Shown here: positions 8,192-14,609 of the stretch, in pieces
Layout of the letters: the number at the start of each line of letters is the position of its first letter
Position numbering within the stretch: the stretch's first letter is position 1
From: JANWHF01 sp036276235
Lineage (GTDB): Bacteria > Planctomycetota > Phycisphaerae > Tepidisphaerales > Tepidisphaeraceae
Assembly: GCA_036276235.1 (NCBI GenBank)
Contig: DATBDZ010000440.1
Coordinates: 1 to 18,511 of the forward strand
DNA: 18,511 bases
Reading direction: 5' to 3'
Position numbers and translations under genes: made by a program
Notes under the pieces: generated by a model
Seen by the model: the letters and a program-made list of their open reading frames with translations, nothing else
Database searches by the model: none
What the model was told of the DNA's origin: nothing

Positions 8192-8659
8192 TCATTCTTC
8201 GATCAATTCGCGATCGAGGCGGCTGAGCGCCTCAAAAACGCTTTTTTGTTGCGTGTTGCTGAGAATTCCCATCGTCTCATCAACGATTTTGATGTGCGAT
8301 GGAAATGCCTGTTCCAACAGCTTCTTTCCCTTTGGCGTAAGAAACAGCCGATTGGCCCGGCGATCTTCTGGATGCGCGCGGCGTTCGACCCAGTGATTCA
8401 ATTCCATGCGGTCGAGCAGTGTGCAAACATTTCCTTTGGTGACCAACAGCCGCGATGCGAGTTCCTGCTGGGTGATTCCCTCGGCCATCGAGAGCTTGAC
8501 GAGGATTTCAAAATGGGCGAGACAGAGGCCATGCTGATCGAGCATGCGCTCCAGCCGCCGCACCAGCTTGTTGTAAACGCGGACGATGGATACCCAGGCC
8601 GGCAGGGCATAGTCCCCCGCCGCCGCAAGGTCCGCAATATCGCACGCGATCTGTGGCAT
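8192..8659 (-). CDS. MarR-family transcriptional regulator
   Basis: A 155-residue winged-helix regulator, normal length for MarR. The dimerisation helices flank the DNA-binding core: helix-turn-helix at about 62-90 (ITQQELASRLLVTKGNVCTL) and the wing with HPEDRRANRLFLTPKG, containing the conserved D-R-R. It is the first gene of a probable operon with an RND adaptor, pump and lnt, so autoregulation and ligand-induced derepression of efflux are likely. The ATG at 8659 has no Shine-Dalgarno site. The predicted transcription start lies only about six bases upstream, so the message may be nearly leaderless. The 22-bp palindrome at 8661-8682 overlaps the promoter and is the likely operator. Confidence 0.94.
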   Translation of the reverse strand: MPQIACDIADLAAAGDYALPAWVSIVRVYNKLVRRLERMLDQHGLCLAHFEILVKLSMAEGITQQELASRLLVTKGNVCTLLDRMELNHWVERRAHPEDRRANRLFLTPKGKKLLEQAFPSHIKIVDETMGILSNTQQKSVFEALSRLDRELIEE

Positions 8660-8660
8660 A

Positions 8661-8682
8661 GATAGTTCAGCATTAAACTATC
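8661..8682. promoter_or_regulatory. Palindromic candidate MarR operator
   Basis: GATAGTT at 8661-8667 and AACTATC at 8676-8682 are perfect reverse complements with an eight-base centre. The size and AT-rich half sites fit MarR-family operators. The palindrome overlaps the -10 element and the predicted start site of the adjacent marR gene, so a bound dimer would block RNA polymerase. Confidence 0.6.
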
Positions 8683-8700
8683 GTGATCGCGAAAAGTCAA
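8672..8700 (-). promoter_or_regulatory. Sigma70-type promoter of the marR-efflux-lnt operon
   Basis: On the minus strand TTGACT (8700-8695) and TTTAAT (8677-8672) are separated by exactly 17 bases, close to the housekeeping consensus. The predicted transcription start near 8665 is only about six bases before the marR ATG. Confidence 0.68.
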
Positions 8701-8750
8701 ATCTGTTATATTCGTGCGGCCTTCTTTGGCTGGTTTTGCGCGTGCCATTC

Positions 8751-8839
8751 GGGTGCCACAGGTCAGCGTACTCGCAGATCTGTGCCTTTCCCCGCGCCAA
8801 ACGAGCACAGGTCTCGGAGTACCGCGACCTGTGGCACCC
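8751..8839. repeat. Nested palindrome GGGTGCCACAGGTC, copy 1
   Basis: This 89-base element opens with GGGTGCCACAGGTC and closes with GACCTGTGGCACCC. Within each arm, CACAGGTC-like and GACCTGTG-like words form a second, smaller palindrome, so either one long hairpin or a cruciform of smaller hairpins can form. A second copy in the same orientation lies at 17727-17813. The last 34 bases of the two copies are identical, while the left arms differ. It lies between the divergent marR and prepilin-like genes. Confidence 0.9.
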
Positions 8840-8899
8840 GTAAGTGCTGCCATTGGGCAATCGGATGAGACTTTTCGGATGTTCAATCGCCGGAGCTCT

Positions 8900-9655
8900 A
8901 TGAAGCGCAAAGCATTTACGCTCGTCGAGATGCTGATCGTGATCGGCATCATCATGCTGCTGGCGGCACTGCTGCTTCCGGCGATCGGGCGGGCGCGGCG
9001 CTCCGCGGTGCGCACGGCGCTGTCGGCGGATATGCAGGCCATCGCCGCCGGCATTGATGCCTACCGGCTGGACTTCAAGGACATTCCTCGGCCGGATCGC
9101 TTTGTGCCGGGCCCCTTTCAAGGCTCAGCCATTTTGTGCTGGACGCTGATCGCCCCCGGCCCGGCGTCTTTCGATGGCGCTGCGGACTTTGGCTTTCGCG
9201 AACGCGGAACCCAGGGACAAGTCTACGGCCCGTATGTGACGCCGGGGAATTTTCGCCTTGGGACGGTCACGACATCGCCCGCGGTTAAATCGACTTTGAG
9301 ATACGACGCGAACGTCTGCATCGCCGACCGCAACGGCAACGCGATCCTCTACTTCCCCTCCAAGCTGACGGCAACTTCGATCGCCAGCGTCACTAATTAT
9401 CTTGGCCCTCCCGGCAAAGGGACACGATACGCATCAAAGGACAACGACCCGCAGGTTGCAACGGGCACAGAATTCGGAATCAATCCTGATGCGGCCGGGG
9501 CGCTGAAGTCGATGCAGTTGCTTTTGCCGGGGGTTAATCAACGGGATTTATCGCTCGATCAATCGCAACTGCTCAATCTCCCCTATCTTTTGTGGGATGC
9601 CGGCCCGGATGGGAAATTCGGCACCAGCGATGATGTCGCCAATTTCCAGCGGTAG
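8900..9655 (+). CDS. Prepilin-type N-terminal cleavage/methylation protein (pseudopilin-like)
   Basis: A 251-residue protein. MKRKA is followed by FTLVEMLIVIGIIMLLAALL, the class III signal: prepilin peptidase would cut between A5 and F6, and the conserved Glu falls at position 5 of the mature chain. The -1 residue is Ala instead of the more usual Gly. The C-terminus has GPDGKFGTSDDV, the calcium-site-like ending of GspG-type pseudopilins. Such lone prepilin-like proteins are numerous in planctomycetes, and no other secretion genes lie here, so the partner machinery is unknown. I place the start at ATG 8900, with GGAG four bases upstream, because the open frame further upstream merely translates the repeat at 8751-8839. 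It converges with the response regulator gene. Confidence 0.9.
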   Translation: MKRKAFTLVEMLIVIGIIMLLAALLLPAIGRARRSAVRTALSADMQAIAAGIDAYRLDFKDIPRPDRFVPGPFQGSAILCWTLIAPGPASFDGAADFGFRERGTQGQVYGPYVTPGNFRLGTVTTSPAVKSTLRYDANVCIADRNGNAILYFPSKLTATSIASVTNYLGPPGKGTRYASKDNDPQVATGTEFGINPDAAGALKSMQLLLPGVNQRDLSLDQSQLLNLPYLLWDAGPDGKFGTSDDVANFQR

Positions 9656-9670
9656 GTTTTGAACCGAAAA

Positions 9671-9718
9671 GCTACTGCCCCACATCGCAACGTAAAGCTG
9701 CTACTGCGCCACATCGCA
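9671..9718. repeat. 29-base tandem duplication over a gene end
   Basis: GCTACTGCCCCACATCGCA (9671-9689) recurs as GCTACTGCGCCACATCGCA (9700-9718) with one mismatch, a period of 29 bases. The second copy contains the stop codon and last five codons of the minus-strand response regulator gene; the first copy lies just beyond its stop. Confidence 0.8.
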
Positions 9719-10096
9719 TTGCGCGCCGGGGTCGGCCATTAGCTTTTCGACGCAACTTTTCAGATTCGCCAGCGAATAATTGGCTTTGGAAAAGACCGCA
9801 TGGACGCTCAACTCGCGCGCCCGGTCGATCTGCTCTCCTTCTGGGTAAGCCGTCAACAGAATGACCGGAAGCTTGGCGAGGCGGAGGTAAGACCGCATGA
9901 CTTCAAGAAGCTCGATGCCATCCATCTCCGGCATCCTTACATCGAGAATGACGACATCCGGATTGACTGTGAGCAGCGAGATAAGCGCGGCGCGGCCGTT
10001 GGCGGCAGAGCGGACAACATACCCCGCCTTGGTGAGATATTTCGCGACGGCGTCGCGGCTGTCGGCATCGTCGTCGACGACCAGAATCGAGTTCAT
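9701..10096 (-). CDS. Single-domain response regulator (CheY-like receiver)
   Basis: A 131-residue stand-alone receiver domain with no output domain. The acidic pocket is D8-D9-D10 after MNSILVV, the phospho-acceptor is D52 in VVILDVRMPEMDG, the switch Thr is T82 in ILLTAY, and the conserved Lys is K104 in VFSK. It would relay phosphate from a histidine kinase not present in this window. I start it at ATG 10096 because GGAAGG lies five bases upstream; an in-frame ATG 24 bases earlier has no such site. It is divergent from the 606-aa gene (250 bases between them) and convergent with the prepilin-like gene. The last residues are covered by a tandem 29-base duplication. Confidence 0.93.
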   Translation of the reverse strand: MNSILVVDDDADSRDAVAKYLTKAGYVVRSAANGRAALISLLTVNPDVVILDVRMPEMDGIELLEVMRSYLRLAKLPVILLTAYPEGEQIDRARELSVHAVFSKANYSLANLKSCVEKLMADPGAQCDVAQ

Positions 10097-10313
10097 GTTG
10101 TCCTTCCCGGCGAGGCGCATCGCAAAATGTTTCTATCGGCAATTGCGTCGGCCCCGATTGAGCGGGTCAGCATAGGCAATCTGTCGCGATTGCCAAGTCC
10201 CAATTGAGTCTTAGATGAAAATACGCGGTCCGATGCGCGTGGCGCACAAGGCCGCAAAGAGCGGGCCGGCACTGGAGTAGAGTCGCGATCGCGTATCGTC
10301 CGATAAGTTAAAT

Positions 10314-10337
10314 TGCCGCCTTTCGCGGCACGGAGGT
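10314..10337 (+). promoter_or_regulatory. Hairpin and ribosome binding site that decide a TTG start
   Basis: A stem TGCCGC/GCGGCA with a five-base loop (10314-10330) sits directly before GGAGGT (10332-10337). The latter is a near-perfect Shine-Dalgarno site nine bases before TTG 10347. The hairpin could modulate access to the site; that part is inference. Confidence 0.55.
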
Positions 10338-10346
10338 CTGGCACAT

Positions 10347-12167
10347 TTGGCTGACTCGGCTTTGGCGGTGACGGCGGGCAGGACAGAAAACGGGACGCTT
10401 GCCGAGCGGCGGGCAGCGAGAAATTGGTCGGCAAATCTGGCGGCGCTGGCGCAAACCCAGGCGTGGCTCATCGAACGTCTGCAAGGGACGGCGGCGGGCG
10501 TCGAGTGGGTTTTGGGGCGCGAGGGATACCTGACTTGCCGCGATGGGGAGAAGTGGTGGTCGGACTGCTCGCTGCCTTTGCGCGCTGCCCAATACATGAT
10601 GCGCACATTGGAGCCGGGCGCATCGATGGCTGCGATGCTCTGGCCCGCGCACGCGGCGCAGGTGCGCGTCGCGCTCGATCGTTTAGCGCGCTGGCAAGGG
10701 GTGATCGTTCTGCTTCCAGAATCGCGGGCCCTTCGCATCATGCTGGCATGCGATGATTTTTCAAGAGAGATTCGCCTGCATCGGCTCTGGTTCGCCGGCG
10801 CGGAAAAATGGGAGGCGGATCTTCAACGCCTGCTGGAAGAAAACGAAGGATTGCCGACGCCGACGCAATTCATTCGGCCGATCGCGGCGGACAATGCGCA
10901 TACCGATAGCCTGGTCGCACCGGCGCAGACAATTTTTGGATCGATTAATGCGCGACGATCGGCACAAATCCCGAAAATCATCCAAGCGGGCTTGAGCGAT
11001 TGTGGACAGTCCATTTGCTTGATCGCCCCCTCGCACTTTCGGCTTTGGGGCGATGCCGGCGAAACGCTGGCCAGCGCGATGGATTTGTCCCCTCCCCCGG
11101 TACTCCGGGGGAGGGTTAGGGAGGGGGTTCGCGAGAGTGGCGCGTGTTCTACACAACCCCCTCCCCAACCCTCCCCCGGAGTACCGGGGGAGGGAGAGAA
11201 TACGCTGTCGCATGGGTCAAAAGCGTCACACGTCCGGGTGACTGATACGAACCTGATTCGCTACGACCCCGATGACCCTGCGTCGGCGGCTCCGCTGGCT
11301 TTGGCGCGCGTCGCCGCCAAGAGCCGCGCGATTGTGGCGGCGGGTGTTGGGCGCGCGGATTTGCCGGAGGTTGCACGACGGGACTTGCCATGGGTGACGT
11401 GGGTGACGACGCCGCGTGTTCCGGCGAGCGAGCGGCGCGGGCCGTGCGATCGACTTATCGTGGCTGATCCTGCATGGCAGAAAACTGCGATTGAAGCCGG
11501 ATGGCCGGCGGAGCGGATTGCGGTTGGCGGTTGGCCGCTTGTCGCGCAGCAGCAGACGAGTCCTGCCGCGCCGGTATTGGGGATCATCGCTGATCTTTAT
11601 CCGCCGGAACCGCCGAAGGATGTCCGTGAGTATTCGAGCCTGACGGTGCTGTGGGAAACGATCGCTCATGAGCTTGCGGAAAATCCGCTGTGTTTGACCC
11701 ATCCGGATTCGTACCTGGACGAGCGGATGCGGCAGGCGCAGGTATCCGCCGACGGGCTGGATCGAAAACTGTTCATCGAGCGGCTCATCGTTTCGTCCTA
11801 CCAGCGCGGGCTGGCTTATCTGCTCTGTCGCGCGGGAGTCGCGATTCGGTGTTTCGGCATCGGATGGGACAAGTGCGCGGGTCTCGTCGGCATTGCCCGT
11901 GAGCTGATCGAATCGCGAGAGCAATTGATGGATGCCGTCAAAAACTCAGCGGCGCTTCTGCACTGCTGGCCAGCGGGATATGCACATCCGATCGAAGCGA
12001 TGGGACGGCCGGTCGTGAAGACTCTGGGGCGCTCTCGCGAGCAATTGCTCCGCGACGTTCGGGATGCGATCTCGGGGAAACGGTGCGCGGATCTTCCGCG
12101 GGTTGCGCCGATTTCTGCGGGGATGGTTGAGGCGCTGTTGGAGGGTCAGGTCGTGCGGAAGTCCTGA
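10347..12167 (+). CDS. 606-residue protein, possibly glycosyltransferase-like, with an in-frame palindromic repeat
   Basis: The start is TTG at 10347, supported by the strong GGAGGT site. I do not recognise the family with certainty. The N-terminal third is Trp-rich with helices (WLIERLQGTAAGVEWVLGRE). The last half has Rossmann-like pieces: VTWVTTPRVPA, RLIVADPAWQKTAIEAGWP, VLGIIADLYPP, and a final block FGIGWDKCAGLVGIARELIE followed by LLHCWPAGYAHPIEAMGRPVV. That end resembles the C-terminal domain of GT-B or CgeB-like glycosyltransferases. The next gene, 132 bases downstream, is a clear glycosyltransferase, which supports a glycan role. Residues about 248-283 are encoded by a palindromic repeat element (11090-11194) rich in Pro, Gly and Arg and look like an insertion into a linker. 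Coding is uninterrupted. No signal peptide or membrane helix is evident. Confidence 0.82.
   Translation: MADSALAVTAGRTENGTLAERRAARNWSANLAALAQTQAWLIERLQGTAAGVEWVLGREGYLTCRDGEKWWSDCSLPLRAAQYMMRTLEPGASMAAMLWPAHAAQVRVALDRLARWQGVIVLLPESRALRIMLACDDFSREIRLHRLWFAGAEKWEADLQRLLEENEGLPTPTQFIRPIAADNAHTDSLVAPAQTIFGSINARRSAQIPKIIQAGLSDCGQSICLIAPSHFRLWGDAGETLASAMDLSPPPVLRGRVREGVRESGACSTQPPPQPSPGVPGEGENTLSHGSKASHVRVTDTNLIRYDPDDPASAAPLALARVAAKSRAIVAAGVGRADLPEVARRDLPWVTWVTTPRVPASERRGPCDRLIVADPAWQKTAIEAGWPAERIAVGGWPLVAQQQTSPAAPVLGIIADLYPPEPPKDVREYSSLTVLWETIAHELAENPLCLTHPDSYLDERMRQAQVSADGLDRKLFIERLIVSSYQRGLAYLLCRAGVAIRCFGIGWDKCAGLVGIARELIESREQLMDAVKNSAALLHCWPAGYAHPIEAMGRPVVKTLGRSREQLLRDVRDAISGKRCADLPRVAPISAGMVEALLEGQVVRKS
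11090..11194. repeat. Palindromic repeat CCCTCCCCCGGTACTCCGG inserted in frame in a gene
   Basis: The 40-base arms at 11090-11129 and 11155-11194 are reverse complements with a single mismatch, around a 25-base spacer. Each arm contains its own smaller near-palindrome, CCCCGGTACTCCGGGG. The stretch is 105 bases, exactly 35 codons, and open in the host gene's frame. It encodes a low-complexity peptide with PPPVLRGRVREGV and PPPQPSPGVPGEG. This repeat type often appears in translated form in planctomycete hypothetical proteins. Confidence 0.93.
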
Positions 12168-12187
12168 GCGGGGTTTGCAATGGGATT

Positions 12188-12244
12188 GCCGCTTGCGGCT
12201 TCGCACGGTTCCTGCGCAAGAGACGGTGCGAAGCCGCAAGCGGC
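12188..12244. repeat. Perfect 19-bp inverted repeat between two genes
   Basis: GCCGCTTGCGGCTTCGCAC (12188-12206) is the exact reverse complement of 12226-12244, with a 19-base loop. It lies 21 bases after the stop of the 606-aa gene and before the glycosyltransferase gene. There is no downstream T-run, so it is not a standard intrinsic terminator, but the RNA hairpin would be very stable. Confidence 0.9.
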
Positions 12245-12283
12245 TGAAACAAACATACAAACACGTCCTCTCAACCCTCACCG

Positions 12284-12291
12284 TGTATACT
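12284..12291 (+). promoter_or_regulatory. Candidate extended -10 box of the glycosyltransferase gene
   Basis: TGTATACT ends eight bases before the ATG at 12300. The start codon has no Shine-Dalgarno site (the preceding bases are CCCTCTCC). If TATACT is the -10 element, transcription would begin at or next to the A of ATG and give a leaderless mRNA. No good -35 hexamer is visible. Confidence 0.4.
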
Positions 12292-12299
12292 CCCTCTCC

Positions 12300-13046
12300 A
12301 TGATTTCCGTCATTATTTGCAGCATCAATCAAGCCCGGTTTGCCCGTGCAAAATACATGTATGGGCAGCTTCTGGCCGGTGCGCAGCATGAGATTATTGG
12401 GATCCACGACGCCACCGGGCTGGCCGAGGGGTACATACGGGGCGCCGTCAAGAGCAAGGGGGAATGGGTCATCTTCTCGCATGATGATGTGCAGTTTGGC
12501 GCGCCGGATTTTTTGCAGCGGCTGATGGGCCACATGGAGCAGTGCGATGTGCTGGGCATTGCCGGCACGCGGCGGATGACGGACGCGAAGTGGATTGCAT
12601 CGGGGATGCCGTATGCATACGGGCAAGTCGCAACGCCCGATCCGTCGGATGGATCGATCAGCGTGATCATCTGGTCAGTCCCGGCGCGACGTATCGAACA
12701 CATTCAGGCGCTGGATGGCGTTTTCCTGTGCGTCCGGCGAACCATCCTGGACACCGTCCAATTCGACGCCAATACGTTCAAGGGTTTTCACCACTACGAT
12801 TTGGATTTCACGTTTCGCGCGCATCTTGCCGGGCACCGCCTGGTCGTCGCGACGGATCTTCATGCAGTCCATGATTCCCCCGGCAAGCCGGACGCCGCCT
12901 GGGAGGCGGATGCGCAAAAGTTCCGGGCCAAGTTTGCAGCGCTGTTAGCGCCGCCCCTGCCGCGCTCGACGAGCTTTTGCATTGTCAAAGTGAAGACGGT
13001 CGAGGATATGGTGGACGTGATGACGCCGTCGCATTGGATGGATTGA
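12300..13046 (+). CDS. GT-A glycosyltransferase, StrF-like (family 2 related)
   Basis: A 248-residue cytoplasmic protein starting MISVIICSIN, the first strand of a GT-A fold. IIGIHDATGLAEGYIRGAV resembles the nucleotide-binding segment. SHDDVQF (D62, D63) is the DxD-equivalent metal site, LDGVFLCVRR (about 138-147) is the conserved acceptor-side strand, and FHHYDLDFTFRAHLAGHR (about 163-180) carries the acidic catalytic motif. This order matches the StrF-like Glyco_tranf_2_5 family, which often acts on cell-surface glycans or secondary metabolites. Substrates cannot be told. It follows the 606-aa gene on the same strand with 132 bases and a strong hairpin between them, so co-transcription is possible, but it may have its own leaderless promoter. 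No ribosome binding site precedes the ATG. Confidence 0.88.
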   Translation: MISVIICSINQARFARAKYMYGQLLAGAQHEIIGIHDATGLAEGYIRGAVKSKGEWVIFSHDDVQFGAPDFLQRLMGHMEQCDVLGIAGTRRMTDAKWIASGMPYAYGQVATPDPSDGSISVIIWSVPARRIEHIQALDGVFLCVRRTILDTVQFDANTFKGFHHYDLDFTFRAHLAGHRLVVATDLHAVHDSPGKPDAAWEADAQKFRAKFAALLAPPLPRSTSFCIVKVKTVEDMVDVMTPSHWMD

Positions 13047-13051
13047 AGGGT

Positions 13052-13115
13052 GTGGGGGTGAACCTTGTGTTCACCCTTCGCCGCGCGAAGGGACGAACAC
13101 AAGGCTCACCCCTAC
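13052..13115. repeat. Inverted repeat GGGGTGAACCTTGTGTTC with inner hairpin
   Basis: The arms 13052-13081 and 13085-13115 pair with about three mismatches and one bulge. The outer part is GTGGGGGTGAACCTTGTGTTC and the inner stem is CCCTTCGC/GCGAAGGG around a CGC loop. It begins five bases after the glycosyltransferase stop codon. The position suits a 3' end or mRNA-stabilising structure, but there is no T-run. Confidence 0.85.
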
Positions 13116-13158
13116 AGGATTGCGATGATTTGGTGGAAGCTCCTCGCTAACGAGCACC

Positions 13159-13234
13159 GTCATGCTGAGGTACTCCGAAGCATCTGGCACATTTGGGCAA
13201 GCCGGCCAGATGCTTCGGAGTACCTCATCATGAC
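13159..13234. repeat. Inverted repeat GTCATGCTGAGGTACTCCG, 29-base arms
   Basis: The arms 13159-13187 and 13206-13234 are reverse complements with one mismatch over 29 positions, around an 18-base spacer. GGTACTCCGAAGCATCTGG is perfectly conserved in both arms. It lies between the convergent glycosyltransferase and iscS genes, next to a different inverted-repeat family at 13052-13115. Confidence 0.92.
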
Positions 13235-13258
13235 ACTTCCTTGCAGTGAAATTGCAAA

Positions 13259-14452
13259 TCAGTGAGGCGCGCCGCAAGGGATATTGCATCCGCTACTTTC
13301 AGCGCGAAGCGCGGGAATGATCTTCTTGAAATGATCGATCACGGCTTCAATCTCCGTAGATGTTGTAAATCGGCCGAGGCTGAAGCGCAGGGAACTGTGG
13401 GCCAGATCTTCGCTCAGTCCCATCGCGCGAAGAACATGGCTCGCTTCGAGGCTGGCGCTGCTGCAGGCGGAGCCGGAGCTGACGGCGATTTCTTCCAGGG
13501 CGTTGAGCAATGACATCCCATCCACGCCGGGGAACGAAAGATTCGCCACATGGGGCAGGCGATGATCCTGATCTCCGTTGACGACAATCGGGCCGACGAT
13601 TTGCGACAGCGCGGATTGCAAACGATCTCGCAAAGCAGCGAGTCGTTGGCGATCGCTGGCCATATCCTGGCGTGCAACTTCGCAGGCGAGTCCCAGGCCG
13701 ACGATGCCCGGGACGTTGAGCGTGCCGGAGCGCATGCCGCGCTCATGCCCGCCGCCGTCGAGCAAGGGGGACAGGCGCACGCGCGGGTTTTTCTTGCGGA
13801 CGTACAGCGCGCCGACCCCTTTGGGGCCGTAGATTTTGTGCGCTGAGAGGCTCAGCAGATCGATTCCGTCGGCTTCGACATCGACGGGGATTTTCCCGAC
13901 GGCCTGGGTGGCATCACTGTGGAAGATGACGCCGCGCTCTTTGCACATTCGGCCGATCTCGCGGATCGGCTGGATCGCGCCGGTCTCGTTGTTGGCGTAC
14001 ATCATCGAGACGAGAATCGTGTCGGGACGAATGGCGGCGGCAAGTTGCTCCGGCGAAACGCGCCCGCCGCTATCGACCGGAAGCACCGTGATTTCGTAGC
14101 CGCGCGAAGCGAGCCGATTGCACGGATCGAGGACGGCTTTGTGCTCGGTCGCCTGCGTGATGATGTGACGGCCTTTGTCGGTATAGGATTCAGCGACGCC
14201 CTTGATCGCCAGGTTATTTGACTCAGTCGCGCCGCTGGTCCAGATAATTTCGCGCGCCCCTAGGCGATCGTCCTGCTCGACGTTCAGGAGAGCCGCCACT
14301 TGATTGCGCGCGTGCGTGACAGCGGCGTCTGCAGCGCGGCCATAGGCGTGCGTCTTGCTCGCGGCATTGCCGAACACCTGAGTGAAGTAGGGCGCCATGG
14401 CCTGAAACACACGGGGATCGACGGGGGTGGTGGCGTTGTAGTCGAGGTACAT
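13259..14452 (-). CDS. iscS: Cysteine desulfurase IscS/NifS
   Basis: A 397-residue PLP enzyme that converts cysteine to alanine and passes the sulfur as a persulfide to Fe-S scaffold proteins or tRNA-thiolation partners. Key residues: H104 in ATEHKAV, the PLP lysine K206 in SLSAHKIYGPKG, the substrate-site motif HERGMRSGTLNV, and the persulfide cysteine C330 in SSGSACSSAS. The length and the MYLDYNATTPVD start are typical for IscS. I choose ATG 14452; a TTG two codons earlier is open but not needed, and neither has a Shine-Dalgarno site. The gene follows an Rrf2/IscR-type regulator on the same strand 157 bases upstream, with an inverted repeat between them. No iscU, iscA or ferredoxin gene follows; instead the operon ends at repeat elements and a convergent gene. 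Confidence 0.96.
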   Translation of the reverse strand: MYLDYNATTPVDPRVFQAMAPYFTQVFGNAASKTHAYGRAADAAVTHARNQVAALLNVEQDDRLGAREIIWTSGATESNNLAIKGVAESYTDKGRHIITQATEHKAVLDPCNRLASRGYEITVLPVDSGGRVSPEQLAAAIRPDTILVSMMYANNETGAIQPIREIGRMCKERGVIFHSDATQAVGKIPVDVEADGIDLLSLSAHKIYGPKGVGALYVRKKNPRVRLSPLLDGGGHERGMRSGTLNVPGIVGLGLACEVARQDMASDRQRLAALRDRLQSALSQIVGPIVVNGDQDHRLPHVANLSFPGVDGMSLLNALEEIAVSSGSACSSASLEASHVLRAMGLSEDLAHSSLRFSLGRFTTSTEIEAVIDHFKKIIPALRAESSGCNIPCGAPH

Positions 14453-14460
14453 GGTCAAAT

Positions 14461-14531
14461 GGGTTTCAGGTTTCGAGTTTCAGGTTTCGGGAAATACAAG
14501 TCTTTAACCTGAAACTTGAAACCTGAAACCC
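14461..14531. repeat. Inverted repeat GGGTTTCAGGTTTC between iscR and iscS
   Basis: The arms 14461-14486 and 14506-14531 are reverse complements with one mismatch over 26 positions. They are made of near-tandem GTTTCAGGTTTC units. It starts eight bases upstream of the iscS ATG, so in a shared transcript it would fold right next to the iscS translation start. Confidence 0.9.
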
Positions 14532-14609
14532 GAAACTCATTCTTCAAACTCACATACAAAATAACGGCTAGCGGCTGGCGGGGAATAAGGAAAAGTCTTA
14601 CTCAGGATC

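Noticed and set aside
8714..8899. An N-terminal extension of the prepilin-like protein by 62 residues
   Set aside because: It translates the palindromic repeat at 8751-8839, and the class III signal needs to be close to the N-terminus, so ATG 8900 is the better start.
8398..9121. Minus-strand frames across marR's 5' part, the promoter and the prepilin gene
   Set aside because: They overlap a strong MarR gene and a repeat, and would read through the predicted promoter. There is no ribosome site or family.
11226..11924. Long minus-strand frame opposite the 606-aa gene
   Set aside because: It has Arg/Pro/His-rich composition and no recognisable start or motif; it is an antisense shadow.
13052..13234. 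CRISPR array between the glycosyltransferase gene and iscS
   Set aside because: The repeats are two different inverted repeats, each present once here, with no regularly spaced direct repeats or cas genes.
14453..14458. TTG start two codons before the iscS ATG
   Set aside because: IscS proteins normally start at the equivalent of MYLDYNATTP, and ATG 14452 fits exactly.
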